The notes under the pieces: generated by a model | Databases searched by the model: none | What the model was told of the DNA's origin: nothing | Seen by the model: only the letters and a program-made list of their open reading frames with translations | Source of the DNA: Niabella beijingensis | GTDB lineage: Bacteria; Bacteroidota; Bacteroidia; Chitinophagales; Chitinophagaceae | DNA length: 64,000 nt | Assembly: GCF_020034665.1 (NCBI RefSeq) | Contig: NZ_JAIQDI010000002.1 | Coordinates: 2,542,001 to 2,606,000, forward strand | Direction of reading: 5' to 3' | Translations under genes and position numbers: made by a program | Shown: in pieces, positions 25,346 through 33,938 of the stretch | Position numbering within the stretch: position 1 is the stretch's first letter | Layout of the letters: each line of letters begins with the position of its first letter

Positions 25346-26659
25346 TCAAAAGATAATGTTAAAAACATGCTGCATATGTTCAAAGCGATAATGAATCTGC
25401 CAGTTATGGAACAGGCATATTTCATTTACGATCGCCAGTCCCAGTCCGCTTCCGTTACTGTCTGTAGACAATTTTGAGAACCGTTTAAACATCTGGCCGG
25501 TATCCAGCGGTCCGGTACCGGAGTTTTTCATGGTAAAGCCCTTTTGTTCCAGTCCTACGCGGATCGTTCCTCCCGGCGCTGTATGCCGGATCGCATTCAG
25601 CAACAGGTTATTGATCAGCGTTTCAGTCAGACTGCTGTTGCCCCGCACCTCCACCTGCGGTAATGTGCCGACCGTTACGGATATATTCTTTTGCTCAAAA
25701 TGCTCTTCCAGCACCTCCATGCTGTGCTGCAACAACAGGTCAAACCGGATGAGCTCCGAATTATCGAACTGACTGTTCCCTATTTTGGCAAGCAATAAAA
25801 GATTTTTGTTGATACGGGAACTGCGTCCAAGAGCATTGTTCATTTGCTCCACAATATGGTACTGTTTTTCGGTCAGGTCCCTGTCCTGCAGCAGGATGTC
25901 CAGCTTGTTCTTGAGCACCGCCAACGGGGTTTGTAATTCATGCGATGCATTCTCTGTAAACTCTTTTTGAATTTTAAAGGCCGCAATAGTGTGCGTGATA
26001 AGGGTATGCAGCGACCGGTTCAGCTCCTCAAACTCAGCGATACCGTTCTCTTCAAATGCCACAGGAGTCTGGCTGTTCAGGTTAAAGGTCTTCAGTTTTT
26101 CCAGGCTGCTATGGAAGGGTTTCCATACGATCAGCGAAAGTCTCCGGTTTAACAACAGCAGGCCGGTCATGATGATGATTACGAAGCCCACGGTAATAAA
26201 GGCAATCACCGCGATGGTTTCCCGGGTTTCTTCGATATTGGTCTCAACGGTAAAACGATATGGAAGGTGGTTCAGATAAATAACGGTGGACAGTCCCCGG
26301 AACCGGTCGTTATCGGGTTCGGAGGAATACGGCAGCTTCCGCACTACTGTAAAACTACTGTCCTTTAGTGGGACACCGGGTTTTACAGCTTCAATAGTGG
26401 TGCCTGGCTGCACTTTATTCCAGAGTGCAATACTTTCGGTCAGCTGCGCTTCCTGTAGTTTCATCTGGTTCAGCCGTATTTCGGTCCGCCGTGCAATCAG
26501 CTGATTATGCTCATCCAGTTCGTGTTTCCAGATCGCATCCACGGCCACATAATAAACCGGTATGCTAATAACCAACACGATCAGCACATAGATCAGAAAA
26601 GGCCTTGTTATTTTATTGAGCAACGGCTGCACCGGCAAAAAATTTAAATGCGCTCCCAC
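25346..26659 (-). CDS. Two-component sensor histidine kinase
   Basis: 437 residues with two membrane helices (about 18-38 and 165-190) bounding a periplasmic sensor of about 125 residues. Then come HisKA (ENASHELQTPLAVL, with the phospho-acceptor His) and a HATPase domain with N-box NNLLLNAIRHT and G-box GSGLGLAIV. No ATG fits the start; a GTG at 26659 overlaps the response-regulator gene by 16 bp, and in-frame TTG codons follow. The overlap implies translational coupling. The sensor domain is not recognisable, so the signal is unknown. Confidence 0.88.
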   Translation of the reverse strand: MGAHLNFLPVQPLLNKITRPFLIYVLIVLVISIPVYYVAVDAIWKHELDEHNQLIARRTEIRLNQMKLQEAQLTESIALWNKVQPGTTIEAVKPGVPLKDSSFTVVRKLPYSSEPDNDRFRGLSTVIYLNHLPYRFTVETNIEETRETIAVIAFITVGFVIIIMTGLLLLNRRLSLIVWKPFHSSLEKLKTFNLNSQTPVAFEENGIAEFEELNRSLHTLITHTIAAFKIQKEFTENASHELQTPLAVLKNKLDILLQDRDLTEKQYHIVEQMNNALGRSSRINKNLLLLAKIGNSQFDNSELIRFDLLLQHSMEVLEEHFEQKNISVTVGTLPQVEVRGNSSLTETLINNLLLNAIRHTAPGGTIRVGLEQKGFTMKNSGTGPLDTGQMFKRFSKLSTDSNGSGLGLAIVNEICLFHNWQIHYRFEHMQHVFNIIF

Positions 26660-27321
26660 TTATACCCCGTTCCGTAAACGGTCTTTAAATAATGACCGCA
26701 GCCCGCATCGTATAATTTCTTTTTCAGGTTCTTTACATGGGCATATACAAAATCATGATTATCCAGCATATCGGCAAGATCACCCGAAAGATGCTCTGCC
26801 AGCGTACTTTTTGAGATCACCCGGTTCTTGTTGCCGATAAAATAGATCAGGAGGTCGAATTCTTTTTTGGTAAGAGCTACCTGCCTGCCATGAACGGTAA
26901 CTGTTTTCCCTAACAAATCGATCTCCAGCTCCTGCTGAACAAAAATATTGGAATTCCCGAAATTCTTCCTCCGGATAACGGAATAGACCCTCGCCGCCAG
27001 TTCTGAAAGGTGAAACGGTTTGGTAAGATAGTCATCTGCTCCGATCTGTAATCCCCTGATCTTATCGTCCAGCGAATTCTTTGCCGAGATGATGATCACC
27101 CCATCCTGTTTATTTGCCTTTTTCAATTCCTCCAGTATCTTCAGTCCATTGCCTCCCGGCAGTGTAATGTCCAGCAGGATACAATCATAATCATAGATCC
27201 CTACTTTATGCAGCGCTTCATCAAAGGTAGGAGCAAACTCGCACAGGTAATTCTCCTCGGAAAGATATTCGGCAATGCTTTTCGCCAGCTCCTCCTCGTC
27301 TTCTATGACCAGTATTTTCAT
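26644..27321 (-). CDS. OmpR-family response regulator
   Basis: 225 residues. The receiver has DEEE near residues 8-10, the phospho-acceptor Asp in CILLDITLPGGNG, and KPF. The winged-helix output domain (VALTKKEFDLLIYF, VYAHVKNLKKKLYDAG, KTVYGTGYKW) binds DNA. It precedes and overlaps the cognate kinase gene. Targets are unknown; the LTA-synthase-like gene downstream on the same strand is a possible candidate. Confidence 0.93.
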   Translation of the reverse strand: MKILVIEDEEELAKSIAEYLSEENYLCEFAPTFDEALHKVGIYDYDCILLDITLPGGNGLKILEELKKANKQDGVIIISAKNSLDDKIRGLQIGADDYLTKPFHLSELAARVYSVIRRKNFGNSNIFVQQELEIDLLGKTVTVHGRQVALTKKEFDLLIYFIGNKNRVISKSTLAEHLSGDLADMLDNHDFVYAHVKNLKKKLYDAGCGHYLKTVYGTGYKWERI

Positions 27322-27430
27322 GTTGCAAATTTAGCCGGCAAATTTTGAAGAAAATTGGAAAACCGGTTAAAAAAGCTATCCGGCAGGCCGCAACCGTCAA
27401 CAGCAGGATTTCCCCGACCGGTTCGCCCGC

Positions 27431-27718
27431 TCATACTACCGAATAGATCCTGATATCCGGACCGTTCCGGAGCCAGGGTTTTAATGCCTCCACTATGTCT
27501 TTATTAAAGAGAGCACTCAAAAGGTATTCCTGCGCATCTCCCGCGGTTTCAAAACCATGCAGTACCTGCACCCCCTCGTCCCGTACCAGCAGTTCTTTCG
27601 ACAGGGCCCCTTTGATCGTGTTCAGAAACGGAGCTTTGTATTTATTGTATACGTCCGCTGCGCTTTCCTGCCCTTTTTTGTCCATATTCAAGGTAATTTG
27701 TAAATAAGCTTTTGCCAT
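27431..27718 (-). CDS. Small ferredoxin-like-fold protein (95 aa), unknown function
   Basis: A compact protein beginning MAKAYLQITLNMDKKG and ending DIRIYSVV, with a middle GVQVLHGFETAGDAQEYL. The beta-alpha-beta pattern and length resemble dimeric alpha/beta-barrel proteins such as the antibiotic-biosynthesis-monooxygenase-like or stress-responsive families, but no catalytic motif is seen. No signal peptide. It is a single gene 109 bp upstream of the response regulator on the same strand. Confidence 0.65.
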   Translation of the reverse strand: MAKAYLQITLNMDKKGQESAADVYNKYKAPFLNTIKGALSKELLVRDEGVQVLHGFETAGDAQEYLLSALFNKDIVEALKPWLRNGPDIRIYSVV

Positions 27719-27841
27719 AATTAAATGTTTTAATCGCCGGGCAAAATTCGGGAGCTGTACCTATTTCAAAAATGGACGGAGGTGAAAATAACCGGTATAT
27801 TCAGGCAACCGGCCTGCTGTCTTCCTGTCAACAGACACAAC

Positions 27842-28444
27842 CTATACAACCGGGGTGTTTCTTTCTAAAAAATGATCGCTTAAGCGGCTCCATTCCGGTT
27901 TTAAGATACTATAACACACGGTATTCCTTCTAAAGCCATCATACAATAACATATGGTTTCTTAAAATGCCTTCAAATTGTCCGCCGATTTTTTCAATGGC
28001 CTTTCTCGAAGCCGTATTCCGTTCATCCGTTTTAAACTCAACACGCTCAGCCTCAAGGCTGCCAAATGCATATTCCAGCAACAGGTACTTACAATTCCTG
28101 TTAAGCCCCGTGCGCTGAAAGGCCTTTCCATACCAGGTTGCGCCAATTTCCAGCCGGTCGTCTGCATTGGATATATTTAAAAAACTGGTAGACCCTGCAT
28201 AGGCATTTTGCATCTTGTCAAACACACAAAACGTATAGCGCTGCTTATTTTGACGGCTTTCGATTGCATGATCAATATAGGTCGTTAATAATCCCTTGTT
28301 ATATACAGGCAAGGGTGAAAACTGAAGCAGTTCTTTGTCTTTTGTTGCGACCGCCAGCAAATTTTCAACATCTGCTGCCTGTATGGGCCGGAGCAACGCG
28401 ATCTCATTCTCTAATACGATTTCTTTGTCAAACGGAAAGTTCAT
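27842..28444 (-). CDS. GNAT family N-acetyltransferase (RimJ/RimL-like)
   Basis: 200 residues with the layout of ribosomal-protein-type acetyltransferases: IALLRPIQAADVENLL at the start, DDRLEIGATWYGKAFQRTGLN spanning the acetyl-CoA-binding strand, then VEFKTDERNTASRKAIEKIG and GILRNHMLLYDGFRRNTVCY. The family acetylates N-terminal amines or small molecules; the acceptor is unknown. Cytoplasmic. Divergent from the chromate transporter gene. Confidence 0.88.
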   Translation of the reverse strand: MNFPFDKEIVLENEIALLRPIQAADVENLLAVATKDKELLQFSPLPVYNKGLLTTYIDHAIESRQNKQRYTFCVFDKMQNAYAGSTSFLNISNADDRLEIGATWYGKAFQRTGLNRNCKYLLLEYAFGSLEAERVEFKTDERNTASRKAIEKIGGQFEGILRNHMLLYDGFRRNTVCYSILKPEWSRLSDHFLERNTPVV

Positions 28445-28653
28445 TGGAAAACCTGGTTTTATCTTTTAAATACTACACTGTAAATTTAAAAAAATTACCG
28501 CAGCCTCCGGAATTTGCACGGTGCCATAACAGCGGCAACCGCACTGGCCGGCCGGTTGAGCTCATAAGCGGCAAACGCCTTTTATATAATTGATACCGGC
28601 ATTTGCGCCATAAATCCCTAGCTTTAAAAACCACATCAGGACCCGTCTGTTAC

Positions 28654-29805
28654 ATGCAAGAAAACAAAGCAGCACATGATGAAAGCCGTTTGCAACAACT
28701 AAAGGAGATCGCTGTTTCCAGTCTGAAGCTGGGCACGATCGGCTTTGGAGGTATAGCGGGAATGGTGGCCACCATTGAGAATGAAATGGTGGTGCGGCGC
28801 AAATGGATCGATCATCAGCATTTCATGGATGTTTTAAGCACCTCCTATATCATACCCGGACCAAATGCCGTGGAGATCGTAATGCACTGTGGCAAAGAGC
28901 GCGGCGGCCGGGCAGGTCTGATCGTTGCGGGCATCTGCTATATCTTCCCCGCAATGCTGATCTGCCTGCTGTTCGGCTATTGCTACCAGCGCTACAGTAC
29001 GCTGCCGGATGTGCAGCATTTTATTTTCGGGGTACGACCCGCCACCACCGCTTTGGTGATCGCCACGGTGATCCGGCTTTCAAAAAACACCTTTACCAAC
29101 AACAGGGTATTGCTGTTGCTTTGTTTACTGGTAGTTGCCGGATCATTTTATGGTGTTAACGAAGTCGTTCTGATCCTCGCAGCCGGGGTATTGAACTATT
29201 TTATTCATGCACCCCGGCACCGGCTGTCTGTTATCGCAGTATTCCCGCTTTTTTCCCTGCTCCTTCAGACCGGCAGTAAGTACACCGGGGAGAAACTGTT
29301 TTTTATTTTTCTGAAGATCGGCGCCGTTCTTTACGGAAGCGGTTATGTACTGTTTGCCTATATGGAGGAATCCCTTGTACGGAAACACCACTGGCTTACC
29401 CATCAGCAGCTGATGGATGCCATTGCTGTCGGGCAGATCACCCCCGGCCCCATCCTGTCCAGCGCTACCTTTGCCGGCTATCTCATTCATGGTGTTTCCG
29501 GTGGTGTGCTGGCTACTGTAGCCATTTTTCTCCCTTCTTTTTTTATTTCGTTTTTTTTGCATAAAGTACTTTCATCGGCACGGAAAAGCCGGCGCCTGCG
29601 GATCTTCCTCGACGGATTAAGTGCAGCTTCCGTTTCCATTATCGCAGTAGTGGGATTCCACCTCTTCACCGCCTCCGTGGAAACCTGGCGGGGCGCGGCT
29701 GTACTGGCGCTCTGCCTGGGGCTCACCCTTTTTGCCGGCCGGCTAAACACCGTTTATATCATCCTAACGGGCAGCCTGGCGGGTTTCCTGTTGCAATTGA
29801 TTTAA
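28654..29805 (+). CDS. chrA: Chromate transporter (two-domain ChrA)
   Basis: 383 residues from the ATG at 28654; a TTG further upstream gives a less likely extension. Two homologous CHR domains each carry the signature GFGGIAGMVATIENEMV / FMDVLSTSYIIPGPNA and GSGYVLFAYMEESLV / LMDAIAVGQITPGPI. About ten hydrophobic helices. ChrA exports chromate from the cytoplasm in characterised bacteria; related proteins may carry other anions. The stop codon is 11 bp from the convergent msrB. Confidence 0.88.
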   Translation: MQENKAAHDESRLQQLKEIAVSSLKLGTIGFGGIAGMVATIENEMVVRRKWIDHQHFMDVLSTSYIIPGPNAVEIVMHCGKERGGRAGLIVAGICYIFPAMLICLLFGYCYQRYSTLPDVQHFIFGVRPATTALVIATVIRLSKNTFTNNRVLLLLCLLVVAGSFYGVNEVVLILAAGVLNYFIHAPRHRLSVIAVFPLFSLLLQTGSKYTGEKLFFIFLKIGAVLYGSGYVLFAYMEESLVRKHHWLTHQQLMDAIAVGQITPGPILSSATFAGYLIHGVSGGVLATVAIFLPSFFISFFLHKVLSSARKSRRLRIFLDGLSAASVSIIAVVGFHLFTASVETWRGAAVLALCLGLTLFAGRLNTVYIILTGSLAGFLLQLI

Positions 29806-29815
29806 CCTGACCCCG

Positions 29816-30325
29816 CTAACGATCCGGCTCAAAGTCAAGGGATATCGAATTCATACAATAGCGTTTATGTGTGGGCGGAGGGCCATCATCGAAAATATGT
29901 CCCAGATGTGAACTGCAGCGCGCACATTCCACTTCCGTCCGGTGCATGTTGTAGGAATGGTCCTCCTTATAGCGGACACTGTTAGGTCGTGCAGGCTCAA
30001 AAAAACTGGGCCAGCCGCAGGTGCTCGCAAACTTGGCATCCGAACGGAACAGCCGGTTCCCGCAAACTGCGCAGTAATAAGTTCCCCTGGCTTCGCTGTT
30101 CCAGTACTTGCCGGTGAATGCCGTTTCCGTAGCCTGTTCTCTTGCCACTGCATACAGCTCCGGGCCAAGAATCTTCTTCCACTCTTTATTGCTCACATTA
30201 ACAGACACAGTATCGGTCCGGGAGTAATAAGGATTGCTGCGCTGCCGCCCCGCACCACCGGATTGCGCGTTACAACTGCAACAGAGCATTAAAATAAAGA
30301 GCAAGGGAATACTGATCGTTTTCAT
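29816..30325 (-). CDS. msrB: Peptide-methionine (R)-S-oxide reductase, exported lipoprotein
   Basis: 169 residues. A lipoprotein-type signal (PLLFILMLCCSCNAQ) is followed by the MsrB fold: TGKYWNSEARGTYYCAVCG and CARCSSHLGHIFDDG supply the zinc cysteines, and RYCMNSISLDF the catalytic Cys. It reduces the R-sulfoxide of protein methionine, here presumably in the periplasm. It is the last gene of the spondin-peroxiredoxin-msrA-msrB set, 1 bp after msrA, so clearly co-transcribed. Confidence 0.95.
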   Translation of the reverse strand: MKTISIPLLFILMLCCSCNAQSGGAGRQRSNPYYSRTDTVSVNVSNKEWKKILGPELYAVAREQATETAFTGKYWNSEARGTYYCAVCGNRLFRSDAKFASTCGWPSFFEPARPNSVRYKEDHSYNMHRTEVECARCSSHLGHIFDDGPPPTHKRYCMNSISLDFEPDR

Positions 30326-30326
30326 A

Positions 30327-31055
30327 TCAATTTTTATTTTGCGGCTGTTTTTTCAGCCGGTCTTTAAAAACAGCACGGAATTTATCACGTTCCGGCTTTA
30401 TTACCATGCGACAATAAGGGAGTTCCTGGTTATTTGCATAGTAGTCCTGATGGTAATCTTCTGCTTTATAAAAAACAGTAAAAGGATTCACTTCCGTTAC
30501 AATGCGGCCCGGATATACTTTTTCCTTATTCAGGCGGCCAATATAGTAGGTTGCCCGTTCCCGCTGCGCCGCATTATGATAAAAAACCGCAGAACGGTAT
30601 TGCGTACCGATATCGTTTCCCTGCCGGTTCATTTGCGTGGGATCGTGTGCTACAAAAAAAGCGGCCAGAAGCGCGTCATAGGAGATCTTGCGGGGGTCGT
30701 AAACAATATTGCAGGCCTCCGCATGACCGGTGGTGCCGGTGGATACCTGGCGATAATCGGGATGGGCCACATGTCCCCCGGTGTAACCGGAGGTCACCTC
30801 AAGCACACCATCCAGCTGCCTGAACTGTTCCTCCACACACCAGAAACATCCGGCTGCAAACGTAGCCGTATCGGTACCGGCAGCTCCTTTCGGCTCAGCA
30901 GCAATGGCGCTGCCCCCGCCCGCCATTTCAGCAAAAGTTTTTGAGTCCTGTACCTGTATCTGCCGCTGGCCGCAGGAAGGCAGTGCTGTCAGCAGCAGCG
31001 CTACCATCAGGCCATATATGCCCTTTCCGTTATGTAACATAGTTGTAATACGCAT
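30327..31055 (-). CDS. msrA: Peptide-methionine (S)-S-oxide reductase, exported lipoprotein
   Basis: 242 residues from the ATG at 31055, chosen because it directly precedes a lipoprotein signal (GLMVALLLTALPSCGQ, lipidated Cys28). The active site GCFWCVEEQF has the nucleophilic Cys at about 70; YTGGHVAHPDYRQVSTGTTGHAE and GTQYRSAVFY are family signatures. It reduces the S-epimer of methionine sulfoxide, complementing MsrB in the same compartment. It lies between a peroxiredoxin gene (10-bp gap) and msrB. Confidence 0.95.
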   Translation of the reverse strand: MRITTMLHNGKGIYGLMVALLLTALPSCGQRQIQVQDSKTFAEMAGGGSAIAAEPKGAAGTDTATFAAGCFWCVEEQFRQLDGVLEVTSGYTGGHVAHPDYRQVSTGTTGHAEACNIVYDPRKISYDALLAAFFVAHDPTQMNRQGNDIGTQYRSAVFYHNAAQRERATYYIGRLNKEKVYPGRIVTEVNPFTVFYKAEDYHQDYYANNQELPYCRMVIKPERDKFRAVFKDRLKKQPQNKN

Positions 31056-31065
31056 TTTATTTCTT

Positions 31066-31782
31066 TTATAGTTCCGCATAAAGCGCATTCGCCGCCGCCA
31101 ACAGCAGGGGTACGCTGATGCGTTGTTTAAAATCGGGATTGATGTATTCAAAACGGATAACCCCTTTCCGGTCCAGGATAAAAACAGCCGGGACCGGCAA
31201 AAGCAGGTCCTTGTTCTTACCACCTGTACTTTTTTGCAGGATCCCTGCATACTGCTCCGGAGCTTTATAAGCTATACCAAATTTCCGGGCGGTTGTAACA
31301 CCGGCATCAGACAGCAATAAATAATCCAGCTTTTCTTTTTCAGAAGACCGCTTCAGCAGCTCAGGACTGTCGGTGCCGATGGCAATCACCTGAAACCCTT
31401 TTTTTACCAGATCTCCGTTAACGGCCTGCAACCCGGCCAGCTGCCGGTTGCAAAAAGGGCACCAGCCTCCCCGGTAAAAGATCAGTACCACGGGTTGCGC
31501 CGTTACGGCTTTGTTCAGATCAAACAGTTTTCCTTCCTTATCCGGGAGTGTTACCCGGGGTATGGATTCCCCGGTCAATAACGGGCTGATATCCTCCGGA
31601 AAGGCCGGGGGATGATCCGCCGTTATGCTATCCCTCCTTTGCTGCGCTGCCGTACTGAACTGCAGCGCAGCCAGCAGCAGGAGCAGCAGCAGGCCGGCCC
31701 ATCGCCGCACTATGGAGCGGCCGTTGCTTACATCCCGCTGCTCAAAAACAGCGACTGTTGAAAACAAAACAGATGATTGCAT
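31066..31782 (-). CDS. Membrane-anchored or exported peroxiredoxin-like (AhpC/TSA) protein
   Basis: 238 residues. A long N-terminal signal or anchor (RRWAGLLLLLLLAALQFSTAAQ) precedes an AhpC/TSA thioredoxin fold: VVLIFYRGGWCPFCNRQLAGL, VIAIGTDSPELL, VPAVFILDRKGVIRFEY. The CPFC motif suggests a peroxide- or thiol-reducing role in the periplasm, possibly feeding the Msr enzymes. It is followed by msrA after 10 bp and preceded by the spondin lipoprotein after 23 bp, indicating one operon. Confidence 0.85.
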   Translation of the reverse strand: MQSSVLFSTVAVFEQRDVSNGRSIVRRWAGLLLLLLLAALQFSTAAQQRRDSITADHPPAFPEDISPLLTGESIPRVTLPDKEGKLFDLNKAVTAQPVVLIFYRGGWCPFCNRQLAGLQAVNGDLVKKGFQVIAIGTDSPELLKRSSEKEKLDYLLLSDAGVTTARKFGIAYKAPEQYAGILQKSTGGKNKDLLLPVPAVFILDRKGVIRFEYINPDFKQRISVPLLLAAANALYAEL

Positions 31783-31805
31783 AATGTTTTATTTATATTG
31801 TTTAT

Positions 31806-33104
31806 TTATTGCAGGGTCACTTTGATCATGCCGCCGACCGCAGGCAATGTATTAAACGCATTAGGATTGGGAACTACCTGTATCGCCTTGCTCTCCTGCA
31901 GCGGTGTACCTGCCAGGTTCGCCTGTGTTACACCGGCACCGGGATATTGATTCACGGCTGTACCATTATCAAAAAGGCCTATAGTCGCAGTCACATCGCC
32001 TTTCTGCGCGCCATCGATATCATTCCCGGTGGTAGCGAAGAACCAGTCATTGGAAAAACCATACATGGTAGCGATCGCGATCCGGTCGCCCGGCAGTAAT
32101 GACAACTGTTGCGCCACCTTGCCACCCGCGGCACCGTTGATCTTTGGCAGCAGCACCGTGTTGGCCGCATCCTTCAGAACATATACGTTTTTCACCCCCG
32201 GTTTGGTTTTTAATGCTGCCGCAAGGATGTCCGCATTGCCTTTTTGAGCAAGCTCTTTCAGACCTTCCCCACGATCGTTCTCCCCTGTTTTATAAAACGG
32301 GTTAACGGAGCCGTTATATACGACTACCAGTACCGGGGACAACGGTGTGAAAATACCGGTATGCTGGGTGAGCCAGGTATTCAGCATTGTGATGTCACCC
32401 ATCTCCGCAATACCGGTCAGGCCATTCATGGAAGGTTTACCGGCGGAATAAACGGGTTCCGGCAGCAGCAGATCACCGCCCGCTGTATATGAAACCGCCC
32501 ACACACCGGGACTGAAGGGCGTTTCGTTGGCCGTGCCCCCTGATGCATTTTTTAATGTGATGGTAAATTCAGAATTACCATCATAGCTCAGCGAGGCTTT
32601 CATCAGCTGAGAGGCCGGCAGGTAACTATGCCCGAAGTCATCCATACCATTTACCTCTTTAATATTTTTAACAGCCGTCTCCGCAGTGCCCGGATGCATC
32701 ACAGCTGCGCCCGGTGCCTGGTTCATCCGGGTTCCGTTATCCCAGAGTTTTATCTGTGCAGATACATCACCGGTAACAGGCGTCCCGTCGTCATTATATA
32801 ATTTAATACCCGGATTAGCCGGTGCAAAGAACAGGTCATTGCTCCAGCCATACATCGTGGCAAACGTGAGCCGTTGGTTCTTGGCAGCGTAAAATGAAAA
32901 AGAAACCGATTGACCGGGCAGGATCACCGGGGGCGTACCGGTTCCTTTAAATGTACCGGATTCCACCAGCGGTTTGCTGTCCAGTACGTTTTCTATCATA
33001 ATGGTATTCGATTGAAGCTGTGGCATATCTTCGTCTCTGTTGCAGGATGCCGTAACTGCGGCAGCAGCAATTAGGGTAAGCGGTAGAATAATGTTCTTTT
33101 TCAT
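31806..33104 (-). CDS. Spondin-domain lipoprotein
   Basis: 432 residues. A lipoprotein signal (LTLIAAAAVTASCNRDED) is followed by two spondin-like domains, each with the same core: LTFATMYGWSNDLFFAP in the first and IAIATMYGFSNDWFFA in the second, plus D/N-rich ligands (KLWDNGTRMNQAPG, GLFDNGTAVNQYPG). Spondin_N domains bind divalent metal in eukaryotic matrix proteins; the bacterial role is unknown. As first gene of an oxidative-repair operon it may be a surface target or scavenger. Transcription probably starts in the 129-bp gap shared with a divergent response regulator. Confidence 0.85.
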   Translation of the reverse strand: MKKNIILPLTLIAAAAVTASCNRDEDMPQLQSNTIMIENVLDSKPLVESGTFKGTGTPPVILPGQSVSFSFYAAKNQRLTFATMYGWSNDLFFAPANPGIKLYNDDGTPVTGDVSAQIKLWDNGTRMNQAPGAAVMHPGTAETAVKNIKEVNGMDDFGHSYLPASQLMKASLSYDGNSEFTITLKNASGGTANETPFSPGVWAVSYTAGGDLLLPEPVYSAGKPSMNGLTGIAEMGDITMLNTWLTQHTGIFTPLSPVLVVVYNGSVNPFYKTGENDRGEGLKELAQKGNADILAAALKTKPGVKNVYVLKDAANTVLLPKINGAAGGKVAQQLSLLPGDRIAIATMYGFSNDWFFATTGNDIDGAQKGDVTATIGLFDNGTAVNQYPGAGVTQANLAGTPLQESKAIQVVPNPNAFNTLPAVGGMIKVTLQ

Positions 33105-33154
33105 GTCTGATTTATTTTAGACTACAAAAGAACAAGGACAAGTTCCCAAAGGCG

Positions 33155-33181
33155 TAACAGAGTTATAACAAAAGTATCACA
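33155..33181. promoter_or_regulatory. Three 11-bp-spaced direct repeats between spondin/msr operon and response regulator
   Basis: TAACA at 33155-33159 and 33166-33170, then TCACA at 33177-33181, each 11 bp apart. On the minus strand this reads TGTGA-TGTTA-TGTTA. OmpR/PhoB-family regulators bind such tandem 11-bp repeats, so this may be the site of the regulator at 33234. Confidence 0.5.
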
Positions 33182-33233
33182 GTCAATTTTTGATCTCTTT
33201 TTTCCGGAAATTTGTATCCTGCAATACAGCAAC

Positions 33234-33938
33234 ATGCAAAAAGTACTCATTATAGAAGACGATCCGGAGATCATTGAGCTGCTCGATATTCATTTGAAAG
33301 ACCTGGGCTGTGAAGTGAGCGCGGTAAGTAATGGTCAAGATGGATTGCAGGCTGTAAGGGATACGCGCTTTGAGCTGATCATCCTGGACCTGATGTTACC
33401 CGGACTGAACGGCATGGAGGTGTGCCGGAAGATCCGTCAGACTGATCGCCATACCCCTATTCTTATGCTGACGGCGCGATCGGAGGAAATCGATAAGGTA
33501 ATGGGACTGGAAACCGGTGCGGATGATTACCTTACAAAGCCCTTCAGCATACGGGAGTTCATTGCCCGCGTAAAAGTCATCTTCAGAAGAAATGAAGAAA
33601 GCGCTTCATCAGAATTCAGCAGCCATCTGCCCTCGGTGATCCGTTATGACGGACTGGAGATTGATCTGGACAAACGAAAGGTCATTTTAAACGGACTTCG
33701 TGCCGACCTCTCCCCAAAGGAATTTGAACTGCTGGTATTGCTGGCTTCCAACCCCGGCAAAAGTTATAGTCGCAAGCGCCTGCTGAATCTCGTATGGGGG
33801 TATGATTTTGAAGGATACGAGCATACCGTTAACAGTCATATCAACCGGCTACGTGGGAAGATCGAGACCGATCTGTCTGCGCCGAAATATATTTTAACTA
33901 CCTGGGGCATTGGCTACCGGTTTAACGAAGAGCTATAA
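33234..33938 (+). CDS. OmpR-family response regulator (linked to msr operon)
   Basis: 234 residues. The receiver has IIEDDPEIIELL, the phospho-acceptor Asp in LIILDLMLPGLNG, LTAR and KPFSIREF. The winged-helix domain has LSPKEFELLVLL, HTVNSHINRLRGKIE and TTWGIGYRF. It is divergent from the spondin/peroxiredoxin/msr operon and overlaps the kinase gene by one base (TAATG). This suggests the pair regulates the oxidative-repair operon, though that is inferred from position and the direct repeats only. Confidence 0.94.
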   Translation: MQKVLIIEDDPEIIELLDIHLKDLGCEVSAVSNGQDGLQAVRDTRFELIILDLMLPGLNGMEVCRKIRQTDRHTPILMLTARSEEIDKVMGLETGADDYLTKPFSIREFIARVKVIFRRNEESASSEFSSHLPSVIRYDGLEIDLDKRKVILNGLRADLSPKEFELLVLLASNPGKSYSRKRLLNLVWGYDFEGYEHTVNSHINRLRGKIETDLSAPKYILTTWGIGYRFNEEL